From: Chondrinema litorale
Lineage (GTDB): Bacteria; Bacteroidota; Bacteroidia; Cytophagales; Flammeovirgaceae
Direction: 5' to 3'
Assembly: GCF_026250525.1 (NCBI RefSeq)
Contig: NZ_CP111047.1
Location: 245,759-309,758 of the forward strand
Length of the DNA stretch: 64,000 bases
The notes under the pieces were generated by a model that did no database searches, was not told where the DNA came from, and saw only the letters and a list, made by a program, of their open reading frames with translations. The stretch's first letter is position 1; every line of letters starts with the position of its first letter. This document shows, piece by piece, positions 53,831-62,740 of this stretch. The position numbers and the translations under genes are program-made.

Positions 53831-55060
53831 TTATAGTTTCTCTACTTTAAACTTTGTTGAGTTTTCGTAGATCAAACTAGCCATTATAAATGGTCCCGTT
53901 CCTTTGCCATCGTTCGAGCGTTTTTTCTCATTGATGTAGTATTCATAAGTGCCATCTCTCACCGGATTATCTGCTGGACCTAAACCTGCACCTGCGCAAC
54001 AATCGATCAACTCAACTTCTCCATCAGGATGTTTTACAATCAAGTTTTTAACAATTCCCTCATAAGCCAATTTTGCTACGGGAATTTTATCATCACCTAA
54101 ATAACCTTTATCAACTCCTTTTAACAAGCCATAGGCAAACATAGCAGAACAAGTCGCTTCTAGGTAATTTCCTTCTCGCGCTCCTTGATCTAATACCTGA
54201 TACCACAAACCTGTTTTCTCATCTTGCCATTTAATAATGGTATTGGTTAAATCGATAAACTGATCTAATATCACTTGTCTCTTAGGATGCTCTGCCGGAA
54301 AATAATCTAATACATCTACCAAAGCCATGTAATACCAACCAACTCCCCTGCCCCAAAAATTTTTAGATAAACCCGTTTCTTTATCTGCCCAATAAACAGA
54401 TTTGCTTGCATCCCAACCGTGATAATACCAACCAGTTTCACTATCTCTCGCATGCTCATTAAGCAATTCAAATTGATGTGCTATATCATTAAAAACGGAA
54501 TCGCTGCCATAAGTAACCGCATATTCAGCATAGAAAGGCGCACTCATATAAATACCATCTAACCACATTTGATTCGGGTAAATCTGCTTATGCCAGAAGC
54601 CGCCTTCCGGAGTTCTTGGCTGTACTTCCAATTGATGATAGAACGTATCCATCACTTTTTTGTAGCGTTCGTCCCCTGTTTCTTTGTAAAGGCTAAATAG
54701 TATCTTACCAGAATTGATATTGTCCAGATTGTAACTAGATTTCTTATAAGTGATAATCTCACCATTATTATTTATGAGCGAATCTGCATAGCCTTTTGCA
54801 TAATCGAAGTATTTCTGCTCTTTGGTTTTCTCCCAAACATCAAGAATAGAAAGACAAACCAATCCATTTACATAAGACCATCTTGGGTCTGGTTGAAAGT
54901 CGATCATCCAAGCATGTGGGTTTCTCTTCATTTCTGAATCTGCCATAGCTTGAGACAAGGGTATTTCTTCTGGTTCTGAAACCGTTTGCTGTTTAGAATT
55001 ACAACTTAATAATAACTGAGCTAAAATGATTAGAATGAGAAGTGAGTTGGTTATTTTCAT
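53831..55060 (-). CDS. GH88/GH105-family unsaturated glycuronyl hydrolase lipoprotein
   Basis: A 409-residue lipoprotein (LLILIILAQLLLSCNSKQQ). The (alpha/alpha)6 barrel shows WSYVNGLVCLSILDVWEKTK, GGFWHKQIYPNQMWLDGIYM and GRGVGWYYMALVDVLDYF, which match unsaturated rhamnogalacturonyl hydrolases (YteR type) better than GH88. Asp in MWLDGIYM and in SWYYHGWDASK-like strands would be catalytic. It acts on products of polysaccharide lyases; none lies in this window. Confidence 0.85.
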   Translation of the reverse strand: MKITNSLLILIILAQLLLSCNSKQQTVSEPEEIPLSQAMADSEMKRNPHAWMIDFQPDPRWSYVNGLVCLSILDVWEKTKEQKYFDYAKGYADSLINNNGEIITYKKSSYNLDNINSGKILFSLYKETGDERYKKVMDTFYHQLEVQPRTPEGGFWHKQIYPNQMWLDGIYMSAPFYAEYAVTYGSDSVFNDIAHQFELLNEHARDSETGWYYHGWDASKSVYWADKETGLSKNFWGRGVGWYYMALVDVLDYFPAEHPKRQVILDQFIDLTNTIIKWQDEKTGLWYQVLDQGAREGNYLEATCSAMFAYGLLKGVDKGYLGDDKIPVAKLAYEGIVKNLIVKHPDGEVELIDCCAGAGLGPADNPVRDGTYEYYINEKKRSNDGKGTGPFIMASLIYENSTKFKVEKL

Positions 55061-55224
55061 ATTTTACTAATTTGGTAGTGATACAGAGAAAGCTATTTTC
55101 TGATAAACCCAATTTAGTAAGAAAAGCAAAAGACTCCATTTTTTAGCATATTAAATTACTAGTTTGTTTACTTCGTGTCGCCAAAGTATATTCAATTTTC
55201 TCTTTTTGTTCATATCAAATCAAA

Positions 55225-55893
55225 ATGCGCACTAAAATTATTAAGTATCTTTCCAACTTCTTATTCAACCGAATTTTCAATAGACAAAAAAAGCAGTTAA
55301 TGTTCTGGTACGAAGACGAAGTTAAAAGGCTTGAAGCGCTCAAAACTACTTTAGAAAATAAAGAGACAGTTGTATTTTACGGCAGTTCATCTGTGCGAAT
55401 GTGGGATACTTTAGAGGAAGATTTTCCAGAAACCAACTTGGTGAATTTCGGTTTTGGTGGCTCTACATTGGCTGCTTGCGCTTGGTATTTTAAAAGAATT
55501 ATGGAAGGTGTAAAGCCTAAGTCTATTATCATTTATGCAGGAGATAACGATTTGGGCGATGGTAGACATCCCGAAGAAGTTTTTAACTCATTTAAGCTTT
55601 TGGTCTATCTTATAAGAGAGCAGTATGGTAATATTCCCATCGGATTTATTTCTATAAAACCAAGTATACAAAGGTGGAATATTATTGATCAAATTAACTA
55701 CACGAACGAGGTAATTAAAAAGGAAATAGGCAAGCTCGACGATCAAGTATTTTACATTGATATTTGCGCTAAAATGCTTAAAAATAACTATCCAGATCAT
55801 AAATTCTTCCAAGAAGATGGTCTGCACATAAGCCCAGTAGGCTATAAAATCTGGAAGGAAACATTACTGGCCTATTCTTCAAAATTACTTTAA
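55225..55893 (+). CDS. SGNH/GDSL hydrolase
   Basis: A 222-residue esterase. The four SGNH blocks are visible: VVFYGSSSVRMW (Ser), VNFGFGGSTL (Gly), IIYAGDNDLGDG (Asn) and EDGLHISPVGYKIW (His). A basic, aromatic N-terminal segment of about 35 residues is not a normal signal peptide. It hydrolyses acyl or acetyl esters, perhaps of sugars. 60 nt before an esterase-family gene. Confidence 0.85.
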   Translation: MRTKIIKYLSNFLFNRIFNRQKKQLMFWYEDEVKRLEALKTTLENKETVVFYGSSSVRMWDTLEEDFPETNLVNFGFGGSTLAACAWYFKRIMEGVKPKSIIIYAGDNDLGDGRHPEEVFNSFKLLVYLIREQYGNIPIGFISIKPSIQRWNIIDQINYTNEVIKKEIGKLDDQVFYIDICAKMLKNNYPDHKFFQEDGLHISPVGYKIWKETLLAYSSKLL

Positions 55894-55953
55894 ACTGGCT
55901 TAATACTTTGATCATTTAAAATCCCTAATTTTTGTGCATCAAACTCAACTTCG

Positions 55954-56682
55954 ATGCACAAGGAATATCACAAGTGGTTTAGCCAACATTTAAAGCGAGA
56001 TATGGAACTGATGGTTTATGGCCATTCAGGAGCTCGCGTACTTTTTTTCCCAACCCGAACGGCAAGGTTTTACGATTACGAAAACTGGGGAGTAATTGGC
56101 GCTTTAAGAGAACCTATTGAAAATGGATGGCTGCAAGTTTACTGTGTAGATAGCATCGATCAAGAAAGTTTTTATTGTTTTTGGGCGCATCCGAGTGGGA
56201 GAATTAATCGCCATTTGCAATACGAAAAATATATAATTGATGAAGTTTTACCGCTCTCTCGTGAGAAGAATAATAATTACTTTATGATGTCTGTCGGTTG
56301 TAGTTTGGGAGCTTATCATGCTATAAACATTGCCTTTAAATATCCACAGTATTTCGGGAAGGCAGTGGGAATGAGCGGCAGATACGATCTCACTTGCAAC
56401 ATGGGTGTTTTTGCAGATTTGCTACATGGTTATCGAGATGAACAAGTTTATTTGAGTATGCCGAGCCAGTATATTCCTAACCTAAACGATCACCAAATTT
56501 TAAATGAATTAAGGAGAATGGATATCGTTTTTGCTATTGGGCAAGATGATGCTTTTATAGATAACAATAAGCATTTGAGCCATCATTTATGGCAAAAAGG
56601 AATACATCACGATTTCCATGTTTGGGAGGGTGAAGCCCACAAAGCCAGATTCTGGCGCGAAATGGTGCAGTGGTATTTGTGA
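55954..56682 (+). CDS. Esterase-family alpha/beta-hydrolase (PHB-depolymerase-like)
   Basis: A 242-residue cytoplasmic hydrolase. MMSVGCSLGAYHAINIAFKY contains the nucleophile Ser in GCSLGA, VFAIGQDDAFI holds the acid region and WEGEAHKARFWREMV the His. It lacks a lid domain and a signal. The group is often annotated as esterase or acyl transferase of unknown substrate. Possibly cotranscribed with the SGNH gene upstream. Convergent with the gene at 56690. Confidence 0.78.
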   Translation: MHKEYHKWFSQHLKRDMELMVYGHSGARVLFFPTRTARFYDYENWGVIGALREPIENGWLQVYCVDSIDQESFYCFWAHPSGRINRHLQYEKYIIDEVLPLSREKNNNYFMMSVGCSLGAYHAINIAFKYPQYFGKAVGMSGRYDLTCNMGVFADLLHGYRDEQVYLSMPSQYIPNLNDHQILNELRRMDIVFAIGQDDAFIDNNKHLSHHLWQKGIHHDFHVWEGEAHKARFWREMVQWYL

Positions 56683-56689
56683 TATAAAC

Positions 56690-57295
56690 TTAAAAACAAT
56701 GACCTCTTAATCCTATATCTAAACTGAATGGGCAATCGAATGTAATATAAAAATCTCCATTGTTAGTATAGTGTCCTTTTAAATCCCAATCAAAACCGGA
56801 GGGCCTTTTAACTACACCTGAAATTTGACCATCCGATATTTCAAGCTCTAAATTTATATCGACTTTGAGTAATTGTCTCCTTATTGTAAAATTGTTACTA
56901 GAATCTTCTTCTACTAACCAATCAAAACCATTTTTATCGACATTACCTTCAAGCTTCTGATCAATTTTCTTTTCTAAGTTCAGGCTATTTTCAGAAAAAA
57001 ATAAATCCATTTTAGCTTCAATCATCTCATCACTAATCATCCCCTCAATTTTACTATCTGGATAAAAACTTTTGATAACTTCACAATCAAATTGACTATT
57101 AGCAGAAATTTTGTTGGCTACCAACGAGGCAGTTATAATTGCTAATCCATTTTTTTCTCTCCCATACCTAGACCCTTTGTATGAAAATGGTATATCAGCA
57201 TATTCTATAATTGGAATGTTGTATATGAAAAAACATATAAAACACAGAAAAAAAATTGAGCTACTAATACTTTTAATTCGAACTTTGAAATTCAT
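56690..57295 (-). CDS. Hypothetical protein with N-terminal membrane segment
   Basis: A 201-residue protein beginning MNFKVRIKSISSSIFFLCF. One hydrophobic stretch (residues 12-27) suggests a signal or anchor. The rest is a mostly beta-rich, charged domain (ITASLVANKISANSQFDCEV), without a recognised family. It follows the TPR-like gene by 9 nt on the same strand, so the pair may be coupled. Confidence 0.6.
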   Translation of the reverse strand: MNFKVRIKSISSSIFFLCFICFFIYNIPIIEYADIPFSYKGSRYGREKNGLAIITASLVANKISANSQFDCEVIKSFYPDSKIEGMISDEMIEAKMDLFFSENSLNLEKKIDQKLEGNVDKNGFDWLVEEDSSNNFTIRRQLLKVDINLELEISDGQISGVVKRPSGFDWDLKGHYTNNGDFYITFDCPFSLDIGLRGHCF

Positions 57296-57304
57296 TTTAA
57301 CTCT

Positions 57305-58744
57305 TTAACCTTTCCCCTTCTCTATCTCCTCGATTATTTGGGGAATTAACTCATGAATTTCTACGAAGTCTTTGTCTGTTTTGATTTCATTAAAATCGTG
57401 GGTGTGGTACTCATTTGAAAAGATAACTCCACATTCTTTTAAAATAGCCACACAAGCTTGCTTGTCTCTTAGTTTTAAAGCCGTTTTTGCTAAACCATAA
57501 AAAGGCTGGGTATAAAAGTTATTGGCTAATGCTTTTGAGGCTTCATACAACTTTTGAACTTCTAACAATGTGTTTTTGCTCGAAAAACCTTCGAACAAGC
57601 GGGCATATTCAAACAGAAAATCAGCATGATTCAGATTTAACTGAAAATCATCTAGCTCCTTTTGAGAGGTTTCATAAATCTGCAATCCTTGGTTAAATAA
57701 ATCTAAAGCCTTTTTACTATCACCATCCTCTAAAGAAATATAAGCCATCATCTTTAAAGAATTGCTCGCATAAAGCGGATTGCTCCAAGTTTTACTATTA
57801 ATCGCCAAGGCTTTTTTATAGTAATTTAGAGATACTTTATAGTAATAAAAACTATGTTCCTTTTCTGCCAACCTTACAAATAAATGGCCTGCACTGGTTA
57901 AAAAATGTTCGCTTTCCGAATATATATCGATGATGTTTTCCATCACCATTCTGATCTCCAACCAAATTCTTTCTACCACTTCAAAAGATAATCTACTCGT
58001 AGTCGTGTTTGAGTAATCTACCCATTGGGTAATTCTATGCAAAGTATCAGCCCAATGATAATAAATCATTGGCTCGGCATCTGTATACTGCTGAATTGAA
58101 TTTCTAAAAGCATTGATTAATTGGTGGTGATACAGTTCGCTATTTTTTATTTGCAAAGCCAAAATTTCGTAGGCAGTGTTTAAAAATGCCGAAATACTTG
58201 ATCCATTAAAGCCGAAAAAACTGTATTGATTTTCTGCCTTTCTTTCCAGATGTATAGCTTCAACTAACAAATCGCATATTTCCTGCATCGATCCTGCTTT
58301 GTATGTATTTGTTAGTTGGCAATGTTCGAAGATGCTTTTTGCCAGATTGATCTGCACATCCACATCTTCATTCCCATGCTCAATTTGCTTTCTAAAATGA
58401 GCCGTACTCAATTTATTAAACTTGATTTTATTTTCAGGTTTTTCACTAGTGGAAGAAAGCATTTCATACACATGCCCTTTGTAGTAATCTAATTCATCAA
58501 ACTCAGCATCGAGTACTTTTACTTTTTCTAGCCAGTCTATTAATTCCCAAATCCAGTCAATGTCGTTAAACTTGCCACACATATAATCATACTGGCACTG
58601 TGCAAAGTTTGAAAGATAACCTTCTGCCAAAATCTTCTTTTCCTCCTCAGTCCCATTCACAGACAATTTATCATACAATTGATCCAGTGCAAATGTATTC
58701 TCCTCATCTACATATTTCTCTATCAGGTCTTTTAATGTTTGCAT
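57305..58744 (-). CDS. TPR-like helical repeat protein
   Basis: A 479-residue protein consisting of helical hairpins. Recognisable TPR-type helices: FYYYKVSLNYYKKALAINSK and LDLFNQGLQIYETSQKELDD. It has no signal peptide. No enzyme motif is visible. It overlaps nothing; the gap of 27 nt to the next upstream gene (58772) suggests a common transcript with the other minus-strand unknowns of this cluster. Confidence 0.68.
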   Translation of the reverse strand: MQTLKDLIEKYVDEENTFALDQLYDKLSVNGTEEEKKILAEGYLSNFAQCQYDYMCGKFNDIDWIWELIDWLEKVKVLDAEFDELDYYKGHVYEMLSSTSEKPENKIKFNKLSTAHFRKQIEHGNEDVDVQINLAKSIFEHCQLTNTYKAGSMQEICDLLVEAIHLERKAENQYSFFGFNGSSISAFLNTAYEILALQIKNSELYHHQLINAFRNSIQQYTDAEPMIYYHWADTLHRITQWVDYSNTTTSRLSFEVVERIWLEIRMVMENIIDIYSESEHFLTSAGHLFVRLAEKEHSFYYYKVSLNYYKKALAINSKTWSNPLYASNSLKMMAYISLEDGDSKKALDLFNQGLQIYETSQKELDDFQLNLNHADFLFEYARLFEGFSSKNTLLEVQKLYEASKALANNFYTQPFYGLAKTALKLRDKQACVAILKECGVIFSNEYHTHDFNEIKTDKDFVEIHELIPQIIEEIEKGKG

Positions 58745-58771
58745 TGGTTGTTTTAGCTTTAATTTGGCTGT

Positions 58772-59398
58772 TTAACTTTCACTATAATATTCAACAAGAA
58801 TCTTATTGTTATCTCTCCATCTTATCCATCCTTTTTTAATTATATTTTTATCAATACAATGAGATGGTGTATAAATTTCAATCCATTCACCTTTCATTGA
58901 TTTCACCTGAAAACAATCTTCCCCTTCATACTCTATTTCTTGTGAATTGAAAGATGGAGACTCCCATATCGATTGTTTTTCGGTAGAAAGTCTTGCAATA
59001 CTAAACATTGATTTTAAATATTCTTCCCATGTGTTAAATATTAGGATATCCTGTTTCTTTATCCAATAAGTTTGACCTGAATCTTGGTTTACTAAAACTT
59101 CAAACCAATCATTACTATCAGAAATACATCTAAAAACAAATGAATAATAATTTAACCATAAGACTTCTGGTCTAAGCCATTGCTGATGTACTTTCAAGTC
59201 TCTGATATTCCAACTTTGAATTTTTTCATCATTAAAAAACTCAATCCTTTTAATAGGATTAACATCACCTTTATTCTCGTAGAAATTTAATACAGTTTTA
59301 TCATCAAAATCTACTTTTACCAAACCAATACCGATACTAGTTTCAACCTTGTTGAAGGTTAATAGAAAAGATAGCAGATATAAAAAATAAAATTTCAC
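58772..59398 (-). CDS. Secreted hypothetical protein with SH3-like C-terminus
   Basis: A 208-residue protein with an N-terminal signal-like segment (LYLLSFLLTFNKVETSI). Its C-terminal part (DCFQVKSMKGEWIEIYTPSH and KGWIRWRDNNKILVEY) has a bacterial SH3-like pattern, a fold that often binds peptidoglycan or ligands. The middle is not recognised. Next gene 27 nt downstream. Confidence 0.6.
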   Translation of the reverse strand: MKFYFLYLLSFLLTFNKVETSIGIGLVKVDFDDKTVLNFYENKGDVNPIKRIEFFNDEKIQSWNIRDLKVHQQWLRPEVLWLNYYSFVFRCISDSNDWFEVLVNQDSGQTYWIKKQDILIFNTWEEYLKSMFSIARLSTEKQSIWESPSFNSQEIEYEGEDCFQVKSMKGEWIEIYTPSHCIDKNIIKKGWIRWRDNNKILVEYYSES

Positions 59399-59503
59399 TA
59401 AGACACTATTTACTTAATCGATAAATCGTTTTCTTTAGCTATTATATTGAATGCAATTCTAATTAAAACAACTATATTAAGGTATAATAATTCATCTAAA
59501 ATC

Positions 59504-60040
59504 TCACTTATATTCTTCTTTTAAGCTTAAGATGTATGCTTCATTTTCTTGATAAAAATCGATTAAATTGCCGACATTTTCTGCATTTTTACCAAAGCTA
59601 AATAACATTTGTGGTTTACTACCTCTATCTAGATTACATACGCTATTTATATAAATTTTACTTCCTTCAAATAAAATTGTAATCATTTCATTTCCAGAAG
59701 TTCGTACATCATTGGCTGCACTGTTAATCGCTTCAATCTTATTTTGTTCTTCTAATCTAATTTCCCATTTCAATGAATTTATAGCTCCTATTAGTGCCGT
59801 ATATGAATCAGTAGAATTCAGTTTAGTATCTAAAACTTTAAAGTATAATATATTATACTGATTCCACCACATACCAAAAAATAGAATCAATAGAAAAAAA
59901 TACCAAAATGAATCCATAGTAAATTCTATTGCATCAATGTATAAAAGTGAAATTGTATATGGTGTAATTATAATACCCAATATGAGTAAGCCTCCATAAT
60001 GTTTCCACCACATCCTTTTAGAAAGTTTTAATCGCTTCAA
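59504..60040 (-). CDS. Hypothetical membrane protein
   Basis: A 178-residue protein with two N-terminal hydrophobic helices (LLILGIIITPYTISLLYI and WYFFLLILFFGMWWNQ) and a soluble C-terminal domain of about 110 residues (NSLKWEIRLEEQNKIEAINS). Not a family I recognise. Neighbouring genes are all of unknown function. Confidence 0.6.
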   Translation of the reverse strand: MKRLKLSKRMWWKHYGGLLILGIIITPYTISLLYIDAIEFTMDSFWYFFLLILFFGMWWNQYNILYFKVLDTKLNSTDSYTALIGAINSLKWEIRLEEQNKIEAINSAANDVRTSGNEMITILFEGSKIYINSVCNLDRGSKPQMLFSFGKNAENVGNLIDFYQENEAYILSLKEEYK

Positions 60041-60114
60041 TCCTAATTAGTTTTGTTAAACACTATAGTTATAAAGAAATTAAACCTCAAATATTAATTT
60101 TCGAAATGGAGAAA

Positions 60115-60738
60115 TCAATTATAATGAATAACCTCTTCCGAATATACTCTCTCAATTTCTCCTAGACTGTTAAAAACAAAGTAAAAAATTGTTGAACTGC
60201 CGTACCAATCGGTTTCATCGTAATTGTTGCAAAAACCTTTAAATTCTGCGGCTAATGTATTCTTATAAATATCTGAGAAGAATACCTGAAATCCATCTTT
60301 CTTTTCAGATAATAATGGTTTTAATGCTTCTGTAATACTGGCCTTTTCTTTCATCTGGTAAGCAGACCAAGCTACATCTAAAGAATCTGTTATATGATTG
60401 ACTAATTCACATTGGCGAGTCCCCATTCGCAAAGCTTGCCAGCAATTTTTATCCAAATTATAATTTTGCTTTACAAAATCAGACATTGGAAAACCTCTAT
60501 TAATTGAAATAAACTTATTGGCAACTTGAAGCTCTGAGTCGTATTTATGTTTTTTGCCTCCTTTAATATGCGAACTACAATTCCTAATAAATGAATCTAT
60601 CACTGGATATTCTGCTTTTAGAACCGAATCGTTGAGATAGTTATACGCCTTCTGGTACATTTCAATTTCACTAACTTGAGCTGAAGCAGACAATGTTGAC
60701 AATATAAAAAGTGAAAACAGGCAAGTTAAATGTTTCAT
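60115..60738 (-). CDS. Secreted hypothetical protein
   Basis: A 207-residue exported protein from ATG 60738 (MKHLTCLFSLFILSTLSASAQ, clear signal peptide). A longer upstream frame of 51 codons would hide the signal and overlap the preceding gene. The mature part is helical, with five cysteines, possibly disulfide-bonded. No family recognised. It starts 13 nt after the stop of the DUF4180 gene and may share its transcript. Confidence 0.65.
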   Translation of the reverse strand: MKHLTCLFSLFILSTLSASAQVSEIEMYQKAYNYLNDSVLKAEYPVIDSFIRNCSSHIKGGKKHKYDSELQVANKFISINRGFPMSDFVKQNYNLDKNCWQALRMGTRQCELVNHITDSLDVAWSAYQMKEKASITEALKPLLSEKKDGFQVFFSDIYKNTLAAEFKGFCNNYDETDWYGSSTIFYFVFNSLGEIERVYSEEVIHYN

Positions 60739-60751
60739 AGAAATACCAGAT

Positions 60752-61111
60752 TTATTCCGACAATGCTTTAATTGCTTCCTCCTGACTAGAAACAAAATTG
60801 ATTCGCTTAAACTTATTACTTTCGTAAATAAAATCTTGAAGGCTTTTGCTGCTAAACTTCGAAAAATCTCCCACAATCGCCAAAAATCCATCGTAAGTAG
60901 AAAACTTCTGCAAAATCTCTCCCGCGATTCTTGTCTTTAAATCGAAAAAAGCTGCATCTAACTGCTCTGCTAAAATAATTACTTTGTTTGTTCCTGAATA
61001 CTGGCAATTCATTAGCAATTCAGCAGCTTCTTGCGGCCCATTTATTTTGTAATCATTACCTTCTAAAACCCCTATTTTATCTGTATCAGTTTCTATGTAT
61101 TTTATGTTCAT
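60752..61111 (-). CDS. DUF4180 domain protein
   Basis: A 119-residue protein. NGPQEAAELLMNCQYSGTNK, IILAEQLDAAFFDLKTRIAG and GDFSKFSSKSLQDFIYESNK match DUF4180, which resembles a STAS/SpoIIAA-like fold. Function unknown. It is the first gene of the minus-strand run, with an IS remnant starting 28 bp upstream. Confidence 0.85.
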   Translation of the reverse strand: MNIKYIETDTDKIGVLEGNDYKINGPQEAAELLMNCQYSGTNKVIILAEQLDAAFFDLKTRIAGEILQKFSTYDGFLAIVGDFSKFSSKSLQDFIYESNKFKRINFVSSQEEAIKALSE

Positions 61112-61138
61112 TTTTACACTAGGTTTAAAGACGTTCTA

Positions 61139-61178
61139 ACTCTGGTATTAGCATCTCGCTCAATGCCGTCAACTTAAG
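61139..61178. repeat. 40-bp IS end sequence, copy 1
   Basis: The sequence from ACTCTGGTATTAGCATCTCG to TTAAG recurs exactly at 62584-62623, and its inner 21 bp, GCTCAATGCC to CTTAAG, occurs inverted at 63980-64000. It marks the end of the truncated IS copy. Confidence 0.85.
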
Positions 61179-61181
61179 TCA

Positions 61182-61474
61182 TTATAGCGCTTTTTTCTTA
61201 TTAAGATGAAACTTTCTCCTACTTCTTTTAAACTTATGTCTTTTGAAGGAGCGATTGGGTACTATAGCATTTTTATTTCTTTTTATCTGCTCTTTGAGTT
61301 GACTCAATCGGTAAGCTATATCTTTTTGAGTAAACAATAGCTTAATCAGTTCTCCCCTTAATATACCTGTAGCTGTTACCTTGTTTATTTGATAGTGATA
61401 TTTATTACCTTTTTTTCCTTTTAGTGCATCAAGTTCTTGCTGTGCTTCTGTTATTAATAGTTGGATTAAATTAC
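61182..61474 (-). pseudogene. Truncated IS4-type transposase (C-terminal part only)
   Basis: The last about 97 residues of the transposase (LIQLLITEAQQELDALKGKK to KKKAL) are conserved with only a few changes against the copy at 62741-63976 (Val-Ala to Val-Thr, Ala to Ile-type replacements). The catalytic residues are missing, so it cannot act. Upstream codons come from antisense of an unrelated sequence. Confidence 0.88.
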
Positions 61475-61635
61475 ATGCAGAAAATCCAGGAATGACATTT
61501 AAGTTAGATGGAAACCCTGTATTGTACAATAATAGAAGATCTGCAGTTAAAGTAGAAGCCCAAGATATTAAAACAGATGGTGGTCCTAGTAAAACATATA
61601 ATAATTGGGGGCATACTAGCTTATTAGATAATTAA
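61475..61635 (+). pseudogene. C-terminal tail of a lost protein, toxin-like
   Basis: From the IS junction, one plus-strand frame stays open for 53 codons to TAA (61633-61635): it contains PGMTFKLDGNPVLYNNRRSA, VKVEAQDIKTDGGPSKTYNN and WGHTSLLDN. A start codon is absent because the 5' part was replaced by IS sequence. The short residues-rich tail with NNRR and a His near the end resembles polymorphic-toxin C-termini, but no family can be confirmed. A leucine-rich-repeat gene starts 37 nt later. Confidence 0.45.
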
Positions 61636-61671
61636 TGATCTTTTTGGTAAAAGACAAAAATCTTAATATTA

Positions 61672-62535
61672 GTGGAAAATTTATCATCTCAAATAGAAAA
61701 AATCCCTGCATTACAAGACGAGTACTTTTTTGTAAACTCTGATAACTTAACAGAGAACATACGTTATATTAATGATAATCAAATAACATATGTTGCTTTA
61801 AATGAGTCAAAAGGTTTTTCATCAAATGATTTAACTTTCTTAAAGGAAATTCCTAATATTAAGAAACTTGAAATGGGTGGGTGTTACGATGTAGGTTTTG
61901 AAGGATTGGAATATGCATTGAATTTAGAGTCACTCTCTTTTAATGCTTTGAAAAATCAGCCAGTAGATTTATCTCCATTAAATAAACTAAAAGAGTTAGA
62001 TTTTACTTTTCATAAAAAAATTGAAGGCCTTGAATATTTAGTTGAACTAAAAAAGCTTCAAGTTAGAAAAGCAAGTTCTCCATTTTTAGATAAAAAATAT
62101 TTTCTACATTATTCTAATCTATCAAGTTTAACTTTAGTTTATTCGACTTTTACCAATCAGGGTAGTTTTTTAGATGTATTGTCCAATGTAAAATACTTAG
62201 AGTTTTATAGTTGTAAAAGTCTTAATTTAGAATACTTTAAAAATTTTGCAGAAACCCTTGAAGAATTGAAGATTAGAAAGTGCAAGAATATAAAGTCAAT
62301 TGAGTTATTGACAATGTTCAAAAATCTAAAAACACTTCAATTTACTAATACTATGCCATTGGCAAACTCTCAATTTGTAGATGAATTACCCAATCTAGAA
62401 ATATTAACAGTTTTTGGTTCGTCCAGTTTTATTAATGGAAATATTGAGAATTTAAAAGGTAAATTAAAGCATGTTGGTATTGATAATAAAAAACATTACT
62501 CCTTAAAAAAGGATGATTTTAAAAATGTGCTTTGA
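61672..62535 (+). CDS. Leucine-rich-repeat protein, candidate immunity protein
   Basis: A 287-residue cytoplasmic protein starting at GTG 61672 (no in-frame ATG upstream). It has eight or so irregular leucine-rich repeats (NLESLSFNALKNQPVDLSPL, LVELKKLQVRK, NLSSLTLVYS, TLEELKIRKCKNIKSIELL, NLKTLQFTN, NLEILTVFGS). There is no signal or catalytic motif. LRR proteins occur as immunity proteins to polymorphic toxins; its place directly after a toxin-like tail supports that, as inference only. Confidence 0.7.
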   Translation: MENLSSQIEKIPALQDEYFFVNSDNLTENIRYINDNQITYVALNESKGFSSNDLTFLKEIPNIKKLEMGGCYDVGFEGLEYALNLESLSFNALKNQPVDLSPLNKLKELDFTFHKKIEGLEYLVELKKLQVRKASSPFLDKKYFLHYSNLSSLTLVYSTFTNQGSFLDVLSNVKYLEFYSCKSLNLEYFKNFAETLEELKIRKCKNIKSIELLTMFKNLKTLQFTNTMPLANSQFVDELPNLEILTVFGSSSFINGNIENLKGKLKHVGIDNKKHYSLKKDDFKNVL

Positions 62536-62583
62536 CATTGTAACGGGTCGAAGTATACTGCCAAGAACTAAAAAATCGTCACC

Positions 62584-62623
62584 ACTCTGGTATTAGCATC
62601 TCGCTCAATGCCGTCAACTTAAG
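62584..62623. repeat. 40-bp IS end sequence, copy 2 (left end)
   Basis: Exact copy of 61139-61178. In both places the inner 21 bp are the inverted repeat of the element; the outer 19 bp (ACTCTGGTATTAGCATCTC) are shared too, so the true repeat is probably at least 40 bp long. Confidence 0.85.
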
Positions 62624-62740
62624 CATAAAAAAGATTGTTATAATTAAGTAATCGGTTTAAAAGATGGAAACATATGCTACTTTTTTTTTGAGCTACTTAA
62701 ATCTGAACTTTTTAGTGTTGACTTTCAAAAGCAACATAGT

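Larger units (their letters stand above)
61139..61474 (-). mobile_element. 3' remnant of an IS4-type element
   Basis: Nearly identical, in opposite orientation, to the terminal 317 bp and inverted repeat of the complete copy at 62584-64000. Homology stops abruptly at 61474 (equivalent to 63684 in the complete copy). The outer end carries the 40-bp end sequence at 61139-61178. The left three quarters of the element are missing. Confidence 0.88.

Noticed and set aside
61182..61529. Transposase-like 115-codon frame with its own ATG
   Set aside because: The first about 19 codons are antisense to the toxin-like tail; the rest is only the C-terminal remnant of the transposase, so it is a pseudogene and not a small gene.
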